The position numbers were made by a program, and so were the translations under genes. Source: Clarireedia homoeocarpa (lineage: Eukaryota; Ascomycota; Leotiomycetes; Helotiales; Rutstroemiaceae). From it: DNA of 64,000 bases. The DNA lies in assembly GCA_001465935.1 (NCBI GenBank), contig LNKV01000002.1, positions 1,116,001 to 1,180,000 on the forward strand, in the 5' to 3' direction. The notes below the pieces were generated by a model. The model worked only from the letters and a program-made list of their open reading frames with translations, ran no database searches and was not told the DNA's origin. Shown here piece after piece: positions 44,408-57,165 of the stretch; within the stretch, counting starts at the first letter, position 1, and each line of letters starts with the position of its first letter.

Positions 44408-46012
44408 GATTGCTTAATCTCCCCAGATAAAGTAAAAATCATCGCCCTCCGCAGAACGAATAGAGATACTTCCTCCTCGTAAAGCAATCCGGATCCAAGA
44501 CAAGCGCTGCTTTTCAATCAAGTCCAGCAACAAAAAAGCAAACAAAATATAAACACACAAGAGCAATCTTGCCGTCGTCAAAATAAAGAAAGAAAAAGAT
44601 CACAAATCTACCCACACAAGTCCCCAACTCCAGGTGCCAACATGGTACTAACATGTCCAATAATGGAGTCATTGAGTCAGGCCCGGCGTGCATTAGCCGT
44701 TTGACCCGGCTCATGAGGGAAGAATCTCCTGGAGATGCAATTGGTTGATTGCGTGTAGCGGGCCAATCGGATAGAAATACAACCATTTGATTGGTGTGTG
44801 ATCTTGCTATGCCCAAGTAGAGGAAGAGAACGACGTCTCTTCCTTGCATGGGCTAATTATTCAGAACAGTTCATGACGTGCCTGTATTCTGGAAGGGCAA
44901 GCTTCTCGAAAAGAAGTGGAGATTGTTCGCGGTTCGGACAAGTTATTGGTTGGATGAGCTTATCCGGAAATCTGCTACTCCGCTGTCGGCCTTTGGAGTG
45001 GTTGTCGTGTGCTTGCTTTCCCTTTCTGTTGATGATATCAAATACGGATTTTGGATATTTCGGGATAGAATTTGTATTCCATAAAGGAAGAGACATCACA
45101 GGCACTTGCCAGGGCCTTGAGCGAAGGATTTCAGACAGAAAAGCAGTCAATCAGTTGTTAAAATGACAAAATTCAGACAACACAACTTCAATTTTATTCT
45201 ACTATCTTGAAGGCTATCCCCCATCTTATCAAATATACAAATGTCTCCGCAATCCCCAATCGTGGACTACTACTCCCTCTTCGACCGGTCGTATTAGCCT
45301 GCGCATATTCTAAAAAGCTCTAAGATATACTCTTCCTTATCCAATCCCGCAGAACACCCAAAAAACCATCCATGACCTGCAACCATTTGCAAGGAATGCG
45401 CCCAGATTGCAAAAGCAAAATAACCTCCAAAACTCATACCTCCAAAAACCTATCTAACGACTATTAAAAGCGATCAGACCAAAGGAACTTCCGTCGTCTG
45501 AACCATAAACGCGCGACTTTTGGGTTTCGCCCTGAAAATGAAGCGCCAAAGTAATAATGTACAAGTACCGTCGTTGATGTTTGGTGAAAAAGAATTGAAA
45601 CGACAGACGCTGGGTATCAGAATAAAATATGATGGAAATGCCAATATGCAAAACCAGAACCTGTCCCAGTCCTTCCTGATGACTCCGAATAGCAATGCAG
45701 ATATGATAACATACTAGGTAAACAAAAGAAATTAGTAGTTGCCGACATGTCATGTGCGTCATCGCAAGATCGTTTTTGCTCGGGCGATATTTATCGGACA
45801 AGTATTGTTGCCGTAACGTATTCCGAAACACAATGTAGTGTGCGTCGGCTGAAAGGCGCTTTCTCGTTAGCCCCTTTTATTTTCCGTGTGCCTACAATTA
45901 TACACCGACTTTTCCCCCCTTGTCAGAAAACCAGAGACTCGTGATCTTTCAGCAGCTGGATCAGAGTCTTGTCTCACTGTGGCGTCTATCCCATCTTCCG
46001 GGAAATGCAGAC
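44408..46012. other. gene-free stretch
   Basis: About 1.6 kb. It holds the transporter promoter on the left and the SOK1 3' flank on the right. No coding pattern is seen in the small frames. Confidence 0.45.
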
Positions 46013-48094
46013 TCATGATCGCTCACCGGCTGGATTGGAGTCCTGCGTCATTGTAACATCTCCGTCCTCTTCCGCATCAGGATCGAAAAGATAGGTCAAC
46101 GGAGCCCAAACCCTCCAATGTAAAATACCAATATGAGCAATTCGTGTGGCGACCTCTACAATTTCTTCTTTCTCGGCATTCGACGGAGCGGCACCACTAA
46201 TCAACCCAGGAATGGGTTTGGGTGATGTAGCAGCTTCGAAAATCTGTAGGCTGGTGAGTGGTGTGTATTTGTCGACCAATTTTTGCAGTTCTGGGAAGAG
46301 CTTGGCTAGAACTCGTGCTTCTGCTTCCAAGTACACCTTAGAGCTCGAATTTGAAAGATGGAATGTAAGGTGCTTTTCGAAAGTAAGGAGACGATTCATA
46401 GGGGTCGGGGTAGAGCGAAGGATTTGTAAGGCGATATTCGACGACAGGTCTTTCCATCTGTTGTGAGAAGATGAAGAAGCAAGCAGAGCTTGAAGTGATG
46501 TGCGAACCTGCGAGGAGCTTTCCGAATTCTGTAGAGACAAATATAATGGGGTAGGAGGATATGTCTCTGGCGTAGAAGACGTAGTTGATGGAGATGATCG
46601 AGGACTCGACGTTACCGAATCCATTGTTTCGTCTTCAGGGAGCCACACTTGCCGACCAAAGGTCTGTATAAATTGCCCTCTTTCTCTTGCAAAGTTACTG
46701 TACTTGCGTTTCGTCGTAAAGTCGTTCTCTGAAGGTACAGTAGGCGCCGAGAGAACGCCTTCATCTGCCGGCGATGAGAGGTATGAAGAAGCGGCCGGTG
46801 CATCGTCTTGTGGTACGGATCTTGATTCATTCGATTTGCACGTGGCTTCGAGTTTGCGGTACATATGCATACAGATCTCGAGATTGATTAAATCTAACAT
46901 GTCTGAGCGAAGTTTGACCAGGCGTTCTTCATCGAATAGGAACGTGTGAGGCGCTGGTTCGGAGGCTCTAGAAGGTAAAGTCAAATTCACGAGTGCTTTC
47001 ATAAAATCCCACGTGTTCCCCTGTGAATATGCCGAGCCGTCGAAGGGTACAATGTCTGGCAAACTTCCGGCTCGTCTGAACCACTCGCGTGCCGACTCGA
47101 CATCTACTCTACCCATTGCAATCTTTCTCATGAAGAATTTTTGCTCAAATTGGACCGTATCCTCGATAAGAAGCGGTCGTAGGCATCGAATTTGATGATT
47201 AGCGACATCCTGAATCTTGCATTAGTAGAGTGATAATGGGAAAGAGTCCAATTTGGTGTTTATTAAGCTTACGAGTTTCATTGCCTCCAAAACCCCAAGA
47301 AGATTTCGCATTCCTGATACCAGCATACCTATGTCCCAATTTCTATTGCCAGTACTAAGTTGAACAACCATTTCATCCACCCAAGAATCCCGCATGGGTG
47401 CGCAGTGACACTTCAGGAGCTGTGATAGCCACAAAGCAAGCTTTTCTAGATCGGCCACACCTTTTCGGAATTGCTGCATGAGTAGATCGACGTTGAAAGT
47501 TTCTTCGACAGATGATCGATCTCTCTGAGGAACAAGTGTTTCGAGGATGCCTCTGATGGCCTTTAGGGTTGCTGGCAAGCACCACTCCGTGTCTCCCAGA
47601 TCTTTCTCAAATTGCTCTCGATCCGTGAGAAATCCTTGAAGCTGTAAACGCATCGTATCCCAGAATTCGTTGGCCTTCTGCGTCTTCCTTCGACCCTTCT
47701 CTCCGTCTAGGTTCGGTCTGAAATGTAAATCTGGATCGAAATTGATATCGTGTCGTAGTTTAGGATTATGGACGATCTTGTTGACATCCAATTCACTAAG
47801 TGTTCCCTTGGTCACCGGCGGTTCTAATACTGGCTTGGCGACAGCTTGTGTCGTTCTCGGCGTGGTTGAGGAGCCTCTCGAAGGGATATTCCTAGGCCCC
47901 TGATTTGAGGCTGGTGAGGGAGTGTTTGAAGAGCAAGTAAACCCTTGAGGGTCGTGGTGGGTGCTCATCTCTCCGGAATCTTGAGGTCGGTCCTCCACTT
48001 GAGGTTCTGGCATGGCTCTTCCATCACTACCTGTAGCAGCCCGTTCGGGGCTGGTGATGCTATCCCCGCGGCCTCTTTTTGCATCGTGCTCCAT
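46013..48094 (-). CDS. SOK1: SOK1/T-complex 11 (Tcp11) family protein
   Basis: Exons 48094-47273 and 47209-46013, with a 63-base intron (GTAAGC ... ATTCAG), give 672 residues. The N-terminal 95 residues are disordered (Ser/Pro-rich). The Tcp11 domain spans from about residue 115 (DVNKIVHNPKLRHDINFDPD) to near the C-terminus. The exon junction lies in a strongly conserved block reading VLEAMKL|DVANHQIRCLRPLLIEDTVQ and FEQKFFMRK. Yeast SOK1 acts as a high-copy suppressor of loss of cAMP-dependent kinase; fungal relatives link to cAMP and MAPK signalling. A Ser/Thr-rich insertion (about residues 410-510) is likely disordered. No enzyme activity is known. Confidence 0.88.
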
Positions 48095-49622
48095 TTTAAT
48101 GCGATGTTCAGCTCAGCTCGGCGTTGATTTTTCTTTTATTGCAAGAAATGTTACTCGGTACGTGAAGCTGTTATTATTAGAAAGGACTACACCGCCGTCT
48201 AAGAAGGTGAACCTGAGAATGTGTGTTAGTAATTCGCTCTATTACTTGAACTCCGAGTGACCTTTGTGTAAACAAACAACAAATTGCGCTGTGAATCATA
48301 GATCATTCGACTACGGGAAGAGGCATCTTGTTTTGTGACCCTCTTTTCGAGGGCTCTCGAATCCCGCGTGAAGATATTCTTATTTGTGCATATGTATGCG
48401 ATGCAGAAGGCCGGGATCGCAACACATACCTTTTTTTTCTCGTGTAGCCTGACAGCTTTCTTTAAGAGACACCAATTCTAGAAACCCGTCTACGTTGTCT
48501 AAAACAATATTTTCTCTTGCTTTTGCTTTTCTTTTCTCTCTCTTTTTTTTTATTTTTTTATTTTTTTTCTTTCTTTTCTTTCTTTCTTTTCTTTCTTCAA
48601 AAGAAGGGCTATCGACGAGACGAGACGTTGGGTATCGGAAAGGACAGAAAGTGGCAGGAAGGCCGAGCGGTAAAGAAAGATTGACAAAGGAAGATAGGAA
48701 GTAGGAAGTGGGAAGTGGAAAGAGAACAAAGTACAGAGAGTAGACTAGACGCAAGGAATTGAAATGAGATTGAAATGGATGAAAGCAGATTCAAGGAATC
48801 GAGAGGTATTTGTCAATGAATTGTACAGGTACCAAAGCAGGTCGCACAGTGGTGAGGAATGGAATGGGGGATTGGTGATGGGTGGTGGGTGGAGGATTTG
48901 GAGGAACAAGCGGTAGCAGGTAGCAGGTAGCAGGTAGCAGCGACGCTATGTGATGTGAAAGATTGTGAATACAAGTACAAGTCGAACAAAAAAAGAGGAG
49001 CAGGAAGAGGAGGAGCAGGAAAAGAGAGTAATTTGGCAATGTACCAGGTATTGCTTTAAACAGGTATGGAGATCGATGGGTCCCCTCTGGTCTTGGGTTT
49101 TGGGTCTGGGTCGGGGGAGATTGAGACACAACAAGAAAGCGTGGAATGGGATGGGAAGTCAGGGAACGCCTTGACCTCTCACGGCGAATATGGAATATGG
49201 CTGGGAGACGCTGGCTGGGTTTAGCTTTGTGCCGACGAAGTATGTCAGAGTGGGAAAATTCCAATAATGTACGAAGGAAGTAGCAAGTACGAAGCAGTCA
49301 GCCAGGGAAGCGCTCCTTCGAGAAGCGTCTGCGTGTATATAATAGTTCTACGGCGGAAGGGGTCGAAGGAACTGAGTAAGGTCAGGTTGAAGCTGGGGCG
49401 TGGTTGGCGGATGTTGCATGTTGTATGTTGTATGGTGTATGGTGTATCTTGTATGGTGTATCTTGGCCACAAAGTACAATATAAAAAACTCTTTACTACA
49501 GCTGCATCGACGCAGACTGGACTCGTGCTAGACGTCGGTGATTGATTCTTTTTGCCCTATTTGCTTTTTATGCCGGCCATCTAGCGACTCGCAACACCTG
49601 CATTCACCCACATTCGCCCGCC

Positions 49623-49722
49623 TATATCCCATATCCCATATCCATATCCATATCCATATCCCATATCCCATATCCCATATCCCATATCCCATATCCCATA
49701 TCCCACATCCATATCCCATATC
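49623..49722. repeat. tandem ATATCCC / ATATCC array
   Basis: Seven- and six-base words ATATCCC and ATATCC repeated about 14 times. It is not the fungal telomere word (TTAGGG/CCCTAA), so it is an internal minisatellite. Confidence 0.88.
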
Positions 49723-52090
49723 GAATACTATAACTCGGTGAATGTACAAAGTATGAATGTAGCATCTTCGCCTCACGAGTCAAGTATGAAGCGTTGCCTT
49801 AATCCTATTCAGTTAAAAGTTCCGAACGGACATTGCGGGTTGGCACTTGACTTGGGGCTGTTGCGGTTGCTTTGACATCACGCATCTCAAGCTTTTATTC
49901 CACTGTGGCCCCGTGGCAAGTGGTGCGTGCTGCTTTGTAGGAGATGGTTGGACGTCTACTTTAGGACAATAGATATAGATGAGCTAATTCGTATGGAACG
50001 TAATGCAGTAACTTCTCCTTTCTTACTCGCTATTGTTTTTGGCCCCCGTAAGGCTACAAGGGAAGTATTTTTATCCTTCATCATCAAGGAAAAGAAAAAC
50101 CCTCGGAGACCTATGAGAACGCAAAGTATCAGAGGGATAGCCACCCTCGTCGTCACTACTGCATGGAAAAATGGGAAATTATTCTAAACGCCAACGCCAA
50201 TGCCAACGCCTCCTATCTTATCCTGTACCCATTGTTGCCTTCCGATTGCCTCTATTGGCAGCACTATTGTGTATTTGTATTATGCTTGCTCCATGCATAT
50301 GCACGCTAGTTCTAGGGTGGGTAGGGTTAATAATGCTCTGCATAGACCTTGGACATGGGCTCAGCGTGCCCAGCTATGGTAAGCCTTGCATTTCACATCG
50401 GCAGTAGAAAGGGAAGAAGGGCAGGCGCGCGGCCAAAGCAACATCCCCTTCTATTGGTCCCGCAAGTTGCATTCATGCAGCCTGCGGAAGCCGACGGAAG
50501 CACAGTGCTACTACAATGATGGTACAGGATTGGGGTTGCAACGGCTGCTAAATGATTCCAAAATCTTCGTATCTTCTAGGCTCCCGAGCCCTCCAGTACT
50601 CCCGTCTCGAAACACATGGCATCCTTGACTTCAGATCGAATGAATTGTGGAGTTGACTCTGGGCTGTTGTGCGTTGTAGGAGGCTCTGAGCGGTCTTTTG
50701 GTGGAGTCCCATCCGGCTCGTGTGTTTGGGATTCGGAGTTGGCATAGGATAGATTCGGAGTTGGCATAGTACGGAAGTACTACGCAGATATAAAAAACCA
50801 TTCCCCTCGCCAAGTTACCGAGTTCAAATATCCCATTCAAGTAGCGCTTGAGCAAACAGCCTTACTTACAGGGGCCACCTTCCCCGATGCTCGTGTGGAC
50901 TGTACTGTGCAAGCAAGGTAAGCAAGGTCAGCAAGCTGTGGTCATTATTACCCATTTCTGTAAGCTGCCCCGTCTGCGAAGTAGGTCCGTTCCTCTCCGT
51001 GTCTTCCTCTTCCTCTTCCTCTTCCTGCGCATCTTTACGTACCCAAGTGCCCAAGTGCCTATTCGAGAGTCTCTGCAACGTAAGTGTAAGATACATATAC
51101 ATGTAAGCGGCAGCAAGTCCTACCCACACCAACAGTCTTCGTCCCGGTCTTTCCTCTTTCGTCCTAATGCTCTTGTCTTCCCGCGCCTCGATTATCTTGA
51201 ATGCCTTGTCGCTACCAAAAAGTACACAGTTGTGGCGTTTGGAGCTAGCAAACACGCATCCTTGAAAGCGAAACCGGGCTCGCCGGCTGGGAAAAGATGT
51301 TTGTCATAATAGGTTAAGTCGCTTTCCAGCTGAATGGATGCTGCAAGTCGACAGTCGACATCATTTCCCCTCTGTTCAGCCTCGTCCATCGTGGTCCGCA
51401 TTGTCCTTATTAACAGAGTATTTATTAATCCAAGGTTAACCCCTTCTTTTGAAGAAGCATCTGGCGGGTGAAGAAGTCGGCATTTGTCCACCACCAACAG
51501 ATTTGTCTGCCCTATCTTTCTTACTGTTTCATGCCAACAAGATTGGATACGTTCAGCACAGCATGGCTGATCTCATCTTCTTGAACCGCAACCACTTCGA
51601 CCCAGCAACAGCTACAAGCCTGATTGGCCTGATATGCCTGATATGGTGCTGCACGCCGCCTTGTCACCGGAGTTGGGCAGCTGAGCACTATGGAGGTACC
51701 AAAAACTTTGTTCTGTTGGGGTTTTGCTGATAACTGCTGATACTCCGTGCAAGTGAGGGTCCTCTAATCATATTCTCCCGTCCTCTGCATTGAAGTCGGG
51801 CGTAAGGCGCGTCAGATCTGAGATTTGATGGCTTCTGATCCCGCCCTGGCTTGAACTCTCTCTTAGACGACCTGGAGAATCCGAAACTAGCGAACAAGAT
51901 CCCACATCTTAGACATCTTAGGCATTTGACGGAAGCACGCTCCCTTGCACAACACGGGAATTACACTTGAACAGCAATTTTGAATCTAGACGACGCCTTG
52001 TGATGGCACCTGTTGTAAAAACCGCGACAATCCTTCATTGTTCACGAAACCTCTGCGATACTTGGTGTTCCTTTCAATGTTACTTTTTGT

Positions 52091-52116
52091 GTACAAGTAC
52101 AGGTACAAGTACAAGT

Positions 52117-52163
<47 letters not shown>

Positions 52164-52165
52164 TA
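52091..52165. repeat. GTACAA/GGCACA hexanucleotide repeat
   Basis: A GTACAA(G) word changes gradually into eight perfect copies of GGCACA. Confidence 0.88.
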
Positions 52166-53456
52166 TCGTATAGTATGATAGGAGGCACCTAACACAACGC
52201 ACTTATAGCCACAGCGTCGGCAGCTCCGGTCTGCAGTCACCACCATGTAAGAATTTCACGTCAATCGTCAAACTCAAACTGTCCACTCTCGAGAATCCTC
52301 CCTAGAGCTTGTACTCAGCACATTAATATAGGATAGGTATGCTATATTGGCTTGCAGCAAAGGCTCACGAAGGACGGACATCGGCATATTCTAGGACGAC
52401 GGTCTTGGTCACAATTCCACGGAATCGATAGGAGATGCAAACAAACAGTTTTCCCTTTCCCCCTGGGAAAAGGACGCATCACTTTTTCTTTGCTTTTTAT
52501 TTGCCCGGTCTCTCGAATCCCGACAGCCAACGGAGTTTGATCGGCCGACTCACCATCTCGATCTCTTTCGAGGCTGTAGCTGTTCCTACTCTCCGAGAAT
52601 GCTTTGTCTTCGTGGTGGCATTCGATTCATTTCCTGGTAACATTCCCGGACAACTGCGGCTCTGGATGAAACCTCGTGGATACGCACAGTGGAAAATGGA
52701 TCAAACATCGATAGTTTCGAAGATCAATCAAAAGGAAAAGTAAGGCGCACAGGAATTGCGCCACATGTCGGGTTTGTTGTACCCCATTTGGAAGCAAGGT
52801 CACATGATGAGTGGGACTACTTTCAAAAGCTGCAAGGTGCGATTCATGATTTATGAAACCGAGACTTGCTACGAAGTATGTACTTGGTTGCAGCGGGGGC
52901 GAGTTACATACAAGAAGAGAGGTGAGTGAATGGGCGAGCGAGCGGAGGGGAGGGGATATGACATTCAACGTCGCCGTTCATCTTACGATATTACGACTCT
53001 ACGACAAGGTCCGGAAGTTCGAGGCGGTTCGGGGAAGTGAAAGTGGGATCCTCCTTTACGACTAATCTTACTTTACCTGGTTTACCTACGAAGTATTATC
53101 CTATCCCTGAGCCAAGCGTCATCGTCGTCCCGGTTTAGTCAGCCTCCAGCAGATAGCAAAATACAAGTATACGGTAGCTCACTACACATGATGACTATCG
53201 ATTTCATCTAGAGCAAGAGGCACCACGCCACCACAAATTATTCGCGGGTAGGAAAACAATAATTGATACGCAAGTACACTTCAAGCCATTCAATCCATTG
53301 CATTACAATCCATTCATTCGTTATCCATGGATTGATTCGATTTGATTTGTTTTTGATTTGTTTTGTTTTGGGTCATACACACGTACGCTTCTCCCACCTT
53401 AACTTTGCACTATTGAGTTTGCCATTACGAGTAACAATACTTCAAATGCGAAGATG

Positions 53457-53509
53457 TAGCAGTAGCAGTAGCAGTCGCAGTAGCAGTCGCAGTAGCAGTC
53501 GCAGTAGCA
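53457..53509. repeat. AGCAGT / AGTCGC trinucleotide-based repeat
   Basis: GTAGCA copies alternate with GTCGCA, about nine six-base units. Confidence 0.88.
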
Positions 53510-56018
53510 TTCTGCATGCATATATTCCAATTCGCCACCTACCACCCAGCAGAGTGTCGTCGCCTCGCATTCATGTACGAAAGTTAAGATAGGAGGCGAG
53601 AGACCACCGACTACAGACCACTGACCAGAGACCAGAGACTAGAACTACTGGCAACTCCTCTTTTTATGGTTCGCTGGCACTCCCTAGCTAGCAGCCAGCA
53701 GCCAGCAGCTCCAGCTACCGGCTTGTTTCCCAACAGAAGCAAAAAAAAAAAACATTCAATACTGTATGTATGGACACCATTGCAGCCCCCACCTCTTATT
53801 CATCATTAAAACGCTACGCTAGGCATCCCGCCGCAACCCTCCGCAACCCTCCGCAACCTCCACAACACAACATCTGGATTCCAATTCCAATTCTAATAAA
53901 TTGATTGCATACTCGTGTGCAATCCAATAATACAACATACCCTATTACGACTTGTTCTATATCAACAATCTGGGAACGTAGGCTGCTGCGGCAATCGTTA
54001 ATACGATATCTGTTGGTGAAATCTCCGCAACATTGCAGTTGCAGTTGCTTGGTATGGGGACGGAGGTGGCTTTGTTGTGCGAATCTCTCCTCTCTTCAAA
54101 AATTGCTACTGGTTACCCTAACTAACGCTTGGTCCTCGACCTTTTTCTATCCTCCTTGCAGAATCGACTTCCGCTGTTCATTATGATATGGGAAAGTGTG
54201 GTATCACGAAGGCTTTCCTCATGCTCGAGCCCGCACGCCGGAAATGCCCGGCATACACCTCTTGCCTCCCACCTTTATCGAGTCTTCACGGCGACACGCA
54301 GCTCTCTGCTCTTATTGTCGTTATGCGACCCGTTGGTTGAACACCATTTATTGACTTGGCAAGTGCAGTCCAATCCTTCGGGAACTTTTACTATCCCTAT
54401 CCTAGTCAACCACGCTTTCGCAACCATAGTACGAAGTACATCTGGCGCACACTGCAGACTTTATGCCTTTATGCTGCATATGAAAAAAAGATGTGTCTGA
54501 GTAGGACGTCACGATATGCCGGAGCATACGAGTCAAAATCGCCGCAGTGACATCAAAATGACGTATCTCGCGCCAACAAAGCGACAATCTTCTATTTTGG
54601 GAGGACGCAACATATTCTGGTGACAAAACTCCTGCGCATCGTTGAGTATTGGTATACAGTATACACAGCTTTCCATGGATTACTTTTGCATCGCCATCTG
54701 AAAAATTCTTGTTTCTTCCTTTTGCCACGAAAGCTCGCTTGGTGTATTTCAAGGCCTCAGCCACAATCGGTGCATTCCGATAATCACCTCCAGTCATCGA
54801 GTCAGTAGGTGTCATCAACGTCGCCACGACTATTCGAGTCACTGGAAGATGCGAGATTCGTGTGCCGTTTTACGCGAGTGTTTCCGTGTCTAGCCGTGAT
54901 ATGAAATGATATTGTCATGAGGTGGACTGAAATTTTACGGACACGAGACATGTTTCCAAGATGTCTTGATTCGTGAATCGTCAAGTGACTATACGCTGAG
55001 AGCGCCACAGATTAGATAGGTGCATGCTTGGATAACCTGAAAGAGAAAGTTCAAGCATAAAATATCCAGCAGACGACTTATGGCCCGAATACCTGCTGTG
55101 CGACGCAGTTTGGAACCACCTGATATCAAATCGAGACAACTGCGCAAGCAAACAACTGAGCTAAAGTAACTCAGAGGCACTATCTTCCAACTTCAGCTTT
55201 CCTCTTGCTCACCGTGTATGTATAATACAGCTATGTTAGTTAGTTCACTGTGCTACATCTAGCTTCAGCAGTAGTCGCATCGGCGCCTGACATCTTCTCA
55301 AACGAAGAGGAGGCAGCTAGCACATTGCACGCCTTTTGCGAGTTTTATCATCTTTCAAGTTAGCCAAGACCAAAATTACAATACCATTTCAGTTCAGTCA
55401 TCATATGCAAGCCAGAACATGTGAAAAACGTTCATCTTGACCAAACCAAACCCTACTGTGTATTTGCATGCTGAATAACCTCGATGGCCATTGTGTCGTG
55501 TCGTGTCGTGTCATGTCATTCAAATGTAACTAAACTAGCCCTTCAGTCACTTCACCCTTTCCCTGCCTGCCTGCCTGCCTGCTTGCTACTCCCCCAAACA
55601 CATCTCATCTCATGCGCAAGATCCTCACCCTCACCTCACCTCACCCCATCCGTGAATCTCACCACTATCTCCCTCCCTCCACCAGCACTGCTACTCCCAT
55701 CATGCCATCCATCCATCCAACCCAAACCCAAACCCAAATCCTCACCCTCACCCTCACCCTCCATCCCTAAATTACCCCCCTTTCCCAATAGCAAAGAAAC
55801 CCTTCCCTTCCCTTCCCTTCCCTTCCCCCTCCCCCTCCTTCCCCCCTCAGCGTTATAATCCCAGGCAGCTGCGCTCAACTCCTCATCCCCAACTCCCCAA
55901 CTCCCCATCTCTCCATCTCCCATTCATCAACCCGATAGATAGATAGATAGATACCCTTTCCATCGCAACTGCCTACCTACCTACCGAACCGAACCGATCC
56001 CCTTTTTGCACGGCCAAT

Positions 56019-56050
<32 letters not shown>

Positions 56051-56073
56051 CTCTCTCTCTCTCTCTCTCTCTC
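56019..56073. repeat. compound (CA)n(CT)n dinucleotide repeat
   Basis: About 14 CA copies followed at once by about 13 CT copies, a typical compound microsatellite. Confidence 0.92.
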
Positions 56074-57165
56074 AAAAACTATGCGCGCATTATTACCAGT
56101 TTTCTTTCTCCCTCCTGATTCCTGTGCGTGTGGTGATTTAACGTTTACTCGTTTACTTACTTACTTAATCACTTAATTACACATCAATAGTAATTATACA
56201 CTCACACTCATACTCACAATCACTCGCTCGTTCGCTCAACTTAAAAGATATCAATCATATAGGCGTGCATATGTGCATATAAAAATCTTTCCATTTCCAT
56301 TTCCATTTCCATTTCTATTCATTCACTCAATAGCCCTCCTCCCTTGTCCCTCTCTTGCTTCTAGCCTCATCCTTCCACCCACCCATCTATCTATCTACCT
56401 TCTCTTTCCCTCGCTCCCCCTCCCCCCTCTCTTCTCATTTATACATCCATTTGCGCCCTTCTCTTCCCACCCCTTGCGTGCCCACGGCATGCCATGCCAT
56501 CCTGTACCGCATTCGCCTCTCGCCCATTCCAATCCCCCTCTTTCTCTTCCTCTTCCAAATTCCCAAACCTCAAAAATCACCAAAACCCCTTGACGCCCCC
56601 TCCTCTTTCCATCCCATCACCTTTCAAAATGCAATTCCCGCCCTCCAAAACCGGCGCCAGACAAGAAAACAGAAAAAACACACACCAACAAAAATAGCCG
56701 AGCAACCCATCTCATAGCTTACACATACATAAACCTTCTCTTTCGCCATCCCCATTCCCTCTGTTCTGTTTCGTTCTCCCCAAATAAAATAACATGTTAG
56801 AACAAATTCTTGTTTCAAAGCTCGCGCTAATGACTGTGGTATATATCCACCCGTTCCCCTTGTCCTTTGCCCTATTCATCCCGTCCCTTTGAATCGTTCC
56901 ATTTCCATATCGATCATCCGTATCGCTGCGTAAAATATTATATATATAACGTGCAAATAAATAGCCCCAATAACCCCAAAGTACAAGCAATATCAAACCC
57001 GCAGATGCTACCAAGAGAAAATAAAAACAGGGGGCAAAGAATAGTGGCCCCCAAAAACCGTAAACCGGACGAAAAATCCGAATCCCCATTCCAGGCAGAT
57101 CAGATGAAAGTGAACGCAAGCCTATCACAGCCCGTCCATCATCAGAGATTAAAAATTCTTCAAAT

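Larger units (their letters stand above)
48095..57165. other. 9-kb gene-free stretch with many microsatellites
   Basis: It lies upstream of SOK1 and downstream of SOG2. I found no convincing coding frame; a CT-rich/T-rich tract at 48530-48600 and several tandem repeats (listed separately) stand out. Other repeats are GGTAGCAGGTAGCAG near 48915-48940, GGTGTATCTTGTATGGTGTATC near 49410-49465, ATTCGGAGTTGGCATAG near 50730-50770, CCTG copies near 55562-55585, CACCCTCACCCT near 55740-55765, and CCCTTCCCTTCC near 55800-55835. The right end (56270-56720) is strongly pyrimidine-rich, which gives long but meaningless open frames. Confidence 0.55.

Noticed and set aside
49623..49722. ATATCCC repeat as an internal telomere
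   Set aside because: The unit is not TTAGGG/CCCTAA and there is no chromosome-end context.
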